6,448 bases of DNA from a bacterium (GTDB lineage: Bacteria; Patescibacteriota; Minisyncoccia; Phycocordibacterales; Phycocordibacteraceae): positions 1-6,448 of the forward strand of contig JAJXUR010000021.1 of NCBI GenBank assembly GCA_021782715.1. The letters run 5' to 3'. Made by a program: the position numbers and the translations under genes. Shown one piece after another: positions 1 through 4,747 of this stretch (its first letter is position 1; the number at the start of each line of letters is the position of its first letter). Under the pieces are notes generated by a model, which did not search any database, was not told the origin of the DNA, and worked only from the letters and a program-made list of their open reading frames with translations.

Positions 1-1712
1 TCCGATCTCCACGGGGTGGTGCAATTGGCCGGTGCCGCGCAGGAGTTCGAGTTCACGTACCAAGTACCGTTAGAACAGGTGTAGCTGCAGGAGCCGGTGT
101 ATCCAGAGGAGCAGGAGCCGGAGGAACTTCCAGAGGGGGCCGAGGAGAGGTTGCAGGAGCCGAAGGTGGTGGCGGAGCAGGAGGCGGCGGGCGGGGCGCA
201 GCTGCTGCCGTTCCAGGAGGTGCCTGAAACGCAGGAAGCAGTGACGGTTTTAGTATCGTATATCCTGCTTCCACTCTGTTCTTGCAGATTGAACACGGTT
301 TGAGGATAGGCAACCCAGACGGTGAGGCCGGAAGAAGCCGAGGCGGTGGAGAGCCATGCTCCCGTATTCATATCTTTGAGCAACGGAGCTGTCGCATTGT
401 TTGTTGTCCACGAGGCGACAGAGGTGCAGGTGGAGGCGCCGCTCGCTATGGTGCAGCTCGTCGGTGAGACGGTGAGCGAGCCGGTGGGAGAGATAGCAGG
501 GACGGTCACATATGCTGTAGCGGTAACGCTTCCTGAAGAATTCGAGACCGTGTACGTAACGGTCGCGGTACATCCGGCGTAATCACTGATGGGAGCGCCC
601 GAACTCGACCCGCTTGCACTCGTTGCGCCCCACGGGCCGCTCAATCCTGCGTCTTTGCAGGTTCCGCTGAAAGAGAAGTGTGAGCTCCATGAGGTGCCGC
701 CCGTAGAATTCCAGGCCCAGTTGAGCGGGCTGCCGACGGAGACCGTCGTATTGGTCGAGCCGTTAGCGGTGAGCGTTGCGGTCGGCGGCGGCGCCACGCA
801 GGCGCTGCCGTTCCAAGAGGTGCCGGATGGGCATACCACAGCGTGGGAGAGGCTCGATGTGTTGGACGTTCCCCCGGGTCCGGTGCAGCTGACGCTCCAT
901 TGGTGCGTACCGACCCAGCCCGGCGATGCCGATTGCGAAGCGCTCGTGCCGGCGCTCGTGCCCCAGCCGTTGGTCCATGTGCCATCAGGGGTCTGATGAT
1001 TCACGGTGCAGGAAGTGGCGGAGCCGCCGCTGACCGTCCAGCTGACGGTGAAGGCTTGCCCGCCGAGAGCTTGCGAACCGTTAGAGGTGGTCTGGGAGGC
1101 GCTTTGGGAGATGGAGACGGTGGGAGGCGGCGCCACGCAGGCGCTGCCGTTCCAAGTGCTGCCGGAGGGACAAGCGACGTTGACGGTCATGCTCGAATTG
1201 GAACACCCGCCATCGCCACAACCGCCAAGCGAGATGGCGTATGTGCCGGGCGTCGTTGGCGCGATGAAGGTCCCGCTGCAAGAAGCGAGATCGTAATGGA
1301 CGCAATTCCCGAGGCCGATTTGCGCCTGACTCTGGAGATTTGCCGCTACTCCGACTTGCGGAGTAGCGTAACCGGAGGTGCCATTTTGAGTATACGGACA
1401 GTAGATTGAGTACGGCCGAGGCCCGTAAGAATTCCCACTGTAATCACACGGCCAATCTGATCCGTAATACCCTGCTGGAGGGAAATAGGCTGCGCTGAGT
1501 GAGACGCTGATCGTTGCTCCTGGAGCGTACGTATTACTATTGGTGCTTGCGGTGAAATTTACCCCGTCCCCGAGGCCAGAACCATAATACGACCATGATG
1601 ACGATGCTGCTTCCACCCTCGTGCCACCCATGACGAGCGACGAAATCATGAACAGCACTAGCAGAGCTGCTTTCAATATGTTTGTATACGAGAAATCTTT
1701 GAACATAGACAT
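1..1712 (-). CDS. Secreted Ig-like, cysteine-rich repeat protein (3' end outside window)
   Basis: Reading the minus strand from ATG at 1712 gives 570 codons with no stop before the window edge, so the C-terminus is missing. A Sec-type signal peptide is clear: Lys near the N-terminus, a hydrophobic core at residues 15-30 (AALLVLFMISSLVMGG) and a likely cut after VEA (35/36). The mature part is rich in Ser, Thr, Gly and Cys. Ig-like beta segments (about 40-180, 198-293, 311-405, 406-493) are separated by a linker of the form C-x-SG-T-W-NGS-x-C-x-APP beginning at C181, C294 and C494. A Cys-rich tail follows, with motifs such as GYTGSCSYTC. Segments like WSVSCTGPGG resemble Ig-like domains of Parcubacteria surface proteins. 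The start is 7 bp after the stop of the upstream gene, suggesting one transcript. No good Shine-Dalgarno is seen, and ATG at 1706 is an alternative start. Function is probably surface or extracellular binding; the ligand is unknown. The open frame and signal peptide are directly visible; the role is inferred. Confidence 0.87.
   Translation of the reverse strand, partial: MSMFKDFSYTNILKAALLVLFMISSLVMGGTRVEAASSSWSYYGSGLGDGVNFTASTNSNTYAPGATISVSLSAAYFPPAGYYGSDWPCDYSGNSYGPRPYSIYCPYTQNGTSGYATPQVGVAANLQSQAQIGLGNCVHYDLASCSGTFIAPTTPGTYAISLGGCGDGGCSNSSMTVNVACPSGSTWNGSACVAPPPTVSISQSASQTTSNGSQALGGQAFTVSWTVSGGSATSCTVNHQTPDGTWTNGWGTSAGTSASQSASPGWVGTHQWSVSCTGPGGTSNTSSLSHAVVCPSGTSWNGSACVAPPPTATLTANGSTNTTVSVGSPLNWAWNSTGGTSWSSHFSFSGTCKDAGLSGPWGATSASGSSSGAPISDYAGCTATVTYTVSNSSGSVTATAYVTVPAISPTGSLTVSPTSCTIASGASTCTSVASWTTNNATAPLLKDMNTGAWLSTASASSGLTVWVAYPQTVFNLQEQSGSRIYDTKTVTASCVSGTSWNGSSCAPPAASCSATTFGSCNLSSAPSGSSSGSCSSGYTGSCSYTCSNGTWYVNSNSCAAPANCTTPWRS
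787..817 (-). repeat. 31-bp direct repeat, copy 1 (encodes the WNGSACVAPP linker)
   Basis: This 31-bp stretch is identical to 1126-1156. On the minus strand both copies encode the linker WNGSACVAPP of the secreted protein. A diverged third copy at about 195-225 encodes WNGSSCAPP. The identity at DNA level, including third codon positions, suggests recent duplication or gene conversion between linkers. Confidence 0.85.
1126..1156 (-). repeat. 31-bp direct repeat, copy 2 (encodes the WNGSACVAPP linker)
   Basis: This is the second exact copy of the repeat at 787-817, in the same orientation and reading phase, 339 bp away (113 codons). The period matches one Ig-like segment plus linker, so the protein probably grew by duplication of this module. 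Confidence 0.85.
1344..1368. repeat. Palindrome within the secreted-protein gene (10-bp arms)
   Basis: The perfect arms CGCTACTCCG (1344-1353) and CGGAGTAGCG (1359-1368) flank the 5-base loop ACTTG. It is read in frame on the minus strand as YATPQVGVA (residues 115-123), inside the first mature segment. It is too deep in the coding region to be a terminator for this gene and has no T-run on either side. Its architecture matches the palindromes in tgt, but its sequence word differs. Confidence 0.75.
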
Positions 1713-1719
1713 TAGGAGT

Positions 1720-2268
1720 CTACTTTTGCATGATCTGTATCTCGCTTACCGGAAATTCTCTCAAGGCCTTTATATTTTCTGAAGCGATGACTCTTATCGA
1801 ATCGCCGACACGCAGGCTCGACATGCTTGCCGGAGTCGTGGTAGCTGAAGCAACCGGCACCAGGAACGCCGCCGTGCTGGTACTTGCTTTTGGCTGGCTT
1901 GTGAATGTAAGGATCGTTACTGATGTCGAAGCATTGCTTATGGCAGTGCGCACAGCGAGCGTCGGATCATCAAAAGGATTTCCTGTATCGAGACGAAAGG
2001 TGATGTGGTCCTGGTCGATAGCCATGATCGTACCTGAGAGCGCGCGGACGTCGTCAGGCGTCTTGAAGAAATTCCCGACACTGCTGTTCAGGACAAGCGT
2101 CTTCGCGGCGTCGAAGCCGGTCTGATAGCCTTTCTTGGCATTGCTGATTGAGGCGGGGAGGTACGGGTCAACGAATCCGCCGATAACCGCGCCGGCGAGG
2201 AGCAGGCCGACAGCCGCGGCGAGATACATGGCGGGGGCATTTCCTTTAGTGTCGTTTTGAGGATCCAT
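1720..2268 (-). CDS. Membrane-anchored hypothetical protein with extracytoplasmic beta-rich domain
   Basis: This is a 182-residue protein. A single transmembrane helix (about residues 15-33, YLAAAVGLLLAGAVIGGFV) follows a short polar N-terminus, so the rest is probably outside the membrane. Residues 76-180 look like a small beta-barrel: SGTIMAIDQDHITFRL, then a Ser/Thr-rich middle, then VGDSIRVIASENIKALREF and a closing strand VSEIQIM. The pattern of 'internal identity strand, value, then VGD-x-I-x-V' resembles DUF5666-type domains, but that is a weak resemblance judged by eye. It lies immediately upstream of the secreted Ig-like gene (7 bp between stop and start) and is likely its operon partner. 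No Shine-Dalgarno precedes the ATG. A -10-like TATACT at 2281-2276 would put the transcript start at or next to the ATG, implying a leaderless message. Function is unknown. Confidence 0.85.
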   Translation of the reverse strand: MDPQNDTKGNAPAMYLAAAVGLLLAGAVIGGFVDPYLPASISNAKKGYQTGFDAAKTLVLNSSVGNFFKTPDDVRALSGTIMAIDQDHITFRLDTGNPFDDPTLAVRTAISNASTSVTILTFTSQPKASTSTAAFLVPVASATTTPASMSSLRVGDSIRVIASENIKALREFPVSEIQIMQK

Positions 2269-2273
2269 AGCGT

Positions 2274-2309
2274 GCAGTATATGTAATGGCAGTTACTGCT
2301 CGCAGTATA
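2274..2309 (-). promoter_or_regulatory. Candidate promoter for the two-gene surface-protein unit, with repeated TATACTGC
   Basis: On the minus strand the octamer TATACTGC occurs twice, at 2309-2302 and 2281-2274, 28 bp apart. The proximal copy contains TATACT, a good -10 match, 7 bases before the ATG at 2268, as expected for a leaderless start. The distal copy is also part of a small inverted repeat (TACTGC at 2294-2299, GCAGTA at 2302-2307). No convincing -35 element is present. This could be tandem promoters or a repeated operator; both are inference. The rest of the 115-bp gap (2269-2383) shows no gene and no clear terminator for uvrB. Confidence 0.4.
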
Positions 2310-2383
2310 CCTCCCCGATACCCGTTCCCTTCGGAAACTTTTCGTCGATGTTGATAACCTGGAATCGCCGCTGGACGGAATCC

Positions 2384-4435
2384 TTACGAGCCGCTGAGCG
2401 CTTTGCGCGCACGCGGCTTCTTTTTCGGGCCGTTGCCCTCGAGCTTATAAAGCTCATCACGAATAAGCGCAGCGGTCTCGAAGTCGAGTTCCTCCACCGC
2501 AGCCGCCATCTCTTCCCTCTTGCGCTTGATGAATGCCTTCGGGTCGTCCTCGTACGCAAGCGTGTCGAGCACGAGGAGTTCGTCGATGGTCTTCTGGTGC
2601 TCAGAGCGCATGCTCTCGGCTATATCGCGGATCTCCTTCTTGATGGTCATGGGGGTGATGCCGTGCTCCTCGTTGTAGGCGAGCTGGAGTGCGCGGCGGC
2701 GGTTCGTCTCACTGATGGCTTTCTCCAGGGAGCCGGTCATGACATCGGCATAGAGGATGACGCGGCCGAGGACGTTTCGAGCCGCGCGGCCGATGGTCTG
2801 AATGAGCGATGTCTCCGAGCGAAGGAAACCCTCCTTGTCGGCGTCGAGGATGCCGACAAGCTCCACTTCCGGCAAGTCGAGACCCTCGCGGAGCAGGTTC
2901 ACGCCGACGAGGATGTCGAAGCCTCCTTTGCGGAATTTGGTGAGAATGTCGATGCGGTCAATCGTCTTCACGTCGGAGTGAAGGTATTCGGCCTTGATGC
3001 CCTTCTCGCGCAGGAATAACGCGAGGTCTTCGGCCATCTGCTTGGTGAGCGTCGTTGCAAGAGCGCGACCGCCACGCTTGATGACGATGCCTGCTTCATG
3101 TATGAAATCGGCAATCTGGCCTTTGTACCCTTCCGTTTCGACGACACCACGAACCGTGAGCTCCGGATCGATGAGGCCGGTCGGACGGATGATCTGTTCG
3201 ACGATCTGCTCGGAGTGCTCGCGTTCGTAATTCCCCGGCGTCGCGGTCGTGTAGATGACTTGCCCGGTACGCTCCTCGAATTCCTCGAAGCGAAGCGGGC
3301 GGTTGTCGCGCGCGCTCGGCAAACGGAATCCGTACTCGACGAGATTGTCCTTGCGCGACTTGTCGCCCGCATACATGCCGCCTATCTGCGAGACGGTCAC
3401 GTGCGACTCGTCGATGACGGTTAGGAAGTCGGGCGAGCCGTCTTTCTTGTGCGGGAAGTAGGAAAGGAGCGTAAAAGGCGGCTCGCCCGCTTTGCGTCCG
3501 TCGAAGTGCCGCGAATAATTCTCGATGCCGCTCGTGTAGCCGAGCTCGCGGATGAGGGCGAGGTCGTGGAGCGTGCGGCGCTTCAAGCGCTCGGCTTCGA
3601 GCGGCTTCGCTTCGCGCTTAAACTTGGCGAGCTGCTCGTCGAGCTCGAGTTTAATATCGGCGATGGCGCGGTCGCGCTCCTCCGCGCTCGTCACGAAGTG
3701 CTTCGCCGGGAAAACGAATATCGATGCTGGTTGCGCGATGAGGGCGCGCGAGACCGGATCGAGTTGATCGATGCGCGCGATGACCTCTTCTTCGAAGCCG
3801 ATACGGTAGATGACACGCTCGTTCACCGGCATGAACTCGAGCGAGTTGCCGATGGCGCGCAACTGCCCGGGGTTGAGGTCGGCATTCGTACGCTCGAAGT
3901 AGATGCCGACGAGCTTGCGGATGAGCGCGGCACGATCTTCCGCACTGCCCTGCTCGATTTTCACATGCACCTTCTCGTACTGCTCCGGCGAACCGAGACC
4001 GTAAATGGCCGAGACCGACGCGACGATGATGACGTCTTTGCGCGTAAGGAGCGCCTGGGTGGCTGCATGACGCAGGCGGTCGATCTCGGCATTGATCATC
4101 GCCTCCTTCTCGATGTAGGTATCCGAATGCGCGATGTACGCCTCTGGCTGGTAGTAGTCGTAGTACGAGACGAAATAATGCACCGCGTTCTCGGGGAAGA
4201 ATTCGCGATATTCCTGCGCGAGCTGCGCCGCGAGCGTCTTATTGTGCGCGAGAACCAGGGTCGGCTTGTCGTGCTGGGCGATGACATTCGCTACCGTGAA
4301 GGTCTTGCCGGAACCGGTCACGCCAAAGAGCGTCTGGTGCATGAGACCTTTCTCGAGTCCTTCCTCGAGTTCCTGTATCGCCTGTGGCTGATCGCCGGCC
4401 GGCGGATAAGGGGTGTGAAGCCTGAAATTAGCCAT
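2384..4435 (-). CDS. uvrB: UvrB, excinuclease ABC subunit B (DNA helicase-like damage verification)
   Basis: UvrB takes DNA from UvrA, verifies the lesion by inserting a beta-hairpin, and recruits UvrC for dual incision in nucleotide excision repair. From ATG at 4435 the protein has 683 residues, close to the usual length (673 in E. coli). Visible landmarks in order: Walker A GVTGSGKT (38-45); the tyrosine-rich hairpin YYDYYQPEAY (91-100); the Walker B/DESH box IDESHVT (341-347) followed by IGGMYAGDKSRKDNLVEYGF; TTATPGNYE (396-404); HSDVKTIDR (486-494); the C-terminal helicase motifs LVGVNLLREGLDLPEV and QTIGRAARN; and a C-terminal UVR domain (about 630-666) that contacts UvrC. The start MANFRLHTPYPPAGDQP matches the family; longer upstream ATG starts add a non-conserved tail. 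No Shine-Dalgarno is evident. Every key residue appears intact, so it is probably functional. It is transcribed divergently from the small membrane-protein gene. Confidence 0.98.
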   Translation of the reverse strand: MANFRLHTPYPPAGDQPQAIQELEEGLEKGLMHQTLFGVTGSGKTFTVANVIAQHDKPTLVLAHNKTLAAQLAQEYREFFPENAVHYFVSYYDYYQPEAYIAHSDTYIEKEAMINAEIDRLRHAATQALLTRKDVIIVASVSAIYGLGSPEQYEKVHVKIEQGSAEDRAALIRKLVGIYFERTNADLNPGQLRAIGNSLEFMPVNERVIYRIGFEEEVIARIDQLDPVSRALIAQPASIFVFPAKHFVTSAEERDRAIADIKLELDEQLAKFKREAKPLEAERLKRRTLHDLALIRELGYTSGIENYSRHFDGRKAGEPPFTLLSYFPHKKDGSPDFLTVIDESHVTVSQIGGMYAGDKSRKDNLVEYGFRLPSARDNRPLRFEEFEERTGQVIYTTATPGNYEREHSEQIVEQIIRPTGLIDPELTVRGVVETEGYKGQIADFIHEAGIVIKRGGRALATTLTKQMAEDLALFLREKGIKAEYLHSDVKTIDRIDILTKFRKGGFDILVGVNLLREGLDLPEVELVGILDADKEGFLRSETSLIQTIGRAARNVLGRVILYADVMTGSLEKAISETNRRRALQLAYNEEHGITPMTIKKEIRDIAESMRSEHQKTIDELLVLDTLAYEDDPKAFIKRKREEMAAAVEELDFETAALIRDELYKLEGNGPKKKPRARKALSGS

Positions 4436-4508
4436 ATCTTGACAATGTATCATAAAGAATGTAGCTTCGGTAGCAGACAATTTTGTCACCTTTTTGAGGG
4501 AATTCCTG
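4436..4508. promoter_or_regulatory. Divergent intergenic region with promoter elements and a palindrome
   Basis: This 73-bp gap lies between uvrB (minus) and the small gene (plus). For the plus strand, a perfect TTGACA (4439-4444) is followed after 17 bp by TAGCTT (4462-4467), a poor -10, and GAGGG sits about 8-9 bases before the ATG at 4509 as a plausible Shine-Dalgarno. For the minus strand, TATGAT (4454-4449) is a good -10 match 14 bases from the uvrB ATG; the nearest -35-like TTGTCT is 20 bp upstream, longer than ideal. A short palindrome GACAA-TT-TTGTC (4476-4487) could bind a regulator. It does not match the E. coli or Bacillus LexA boxes. Confidence 0.4.
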
Positions 4509-4694
4509 ATGGACGGATATTTCGACCTTTGGCCTACAACGGGCTTTTCCGTGACCCTCCTCTTGGCGATGATCATTACGGGTGTTCTCTCGCAGGCCAT
4601 CAATATCTACCGTAAACCGACACCATCCAAGACCGGATTCATCTGTTCCGTTGCATTCTTCCTTGGTTCGATCGCCACGTATATCGCCAAATAG
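4509..4694 (+). CDS. Small two-helix membrane protein, hypothetical
   Basis: This 61-residue protein is the only plus-strand gene in the window. Two hydrophobic segments (about residues 12-33, FSVTLLLAMIITGVLSQAINIY region, and 43-60, GFICSVAFFLGSIATYIA) are joined by a basic loop RKPTPSK. By the positive-inside rule the loop faces the cytoplasm and both ends face outward. It starts at ATG 4509, preceded by GAGGG at suitable spacing; TTG at 4494 is a possible but weaker start that would add five residues. A hairpin terminator follows 19 bp after the stop. The gene has its own ribosome site and terminator and lies outside both neighbours, so it is unlikely to be a shadow frame. I do not recognise the family and no catalytic residue is visible. 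Confidence 0.68.
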   Translation: MDGYFDLWPTTGFSVTLLLAMIITGVLSQAINIYRKPTPSKTGFICSVAFFLGSIATYIAK

Positions 4695-4713
4695 CGCGCC
4701 AGCCGCATCCCTC

Positions 4714-4747
4714 AAGGCAGACCTCTTGGTCTGCCTTGTTACTTTTT
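4714..4747 (+). terminator. Intrinsic terminator between convergent genes
   Basis: A perfect 10-bp stem (AAGGCAGACC 4714-4723, loop TCTT, GGTCTGCCTT 4728-4737) is followed on the plus strand by GTTACTTTTT. The T-run begins five bases after the stem, so it is imperfect, but position 19 bp after the small gene's stop fits termination. In the other direction the stem begins one base past the tgt stop codon but lacks a T-run, so for tgt it may act only as a 3'-end stabilising hairpin. Confidence 0.72.

Noticed and set aside
90..210. Purine-rich, G-rich tract as a possible G-quadruplex or regulatory element
   Set aside because: It is fully explained as the coding strand complement of Ser/Gly/Cys-rich sequence (TCC, GGC, TGC codons) in the secreted protein.
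2323..2340. Hairpin GTTCC-CTTC-GGAAAC followed by TTTT, as a terminator
   Set aside because: The stem is only about four pairs, and the T-run is on the plus strand where no gene ends; it cannot serve uvrB.
2348..3019. 223-codon plus-strand open frame
   Set aside because: Antisense to the conserved helicase and UVR regions of uvrB; no independent start signal or domain.
4476..4487. LexA/SOS operator upstream of uvrB
   Set aside because: GACAATTTTGTC does not match CTGT-N8-ACAG or GAAC-N4-GTTC, so an SOS box cannot be claimed; kept only as an uncharacterised palindrome.
4436..4603. N-terminal extension of the uvrB frame to an upstream start at 4603
   Set aside because: The extra 56 residues are unlike UvrB, overlap the small membrane-protein gene on the other strand, and the conserved family start is MANFRLHTPYPPAGDQP at 4435.
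3449..4615. 388-codon plus-strand open frame
   Set aside because: It lies almost entirely opposite uvrB, has no recognisable domain and its composition (rich in Arg, Glu, Leu, Val) is typical of an antisense shadow of a GC-rich conserved gene.
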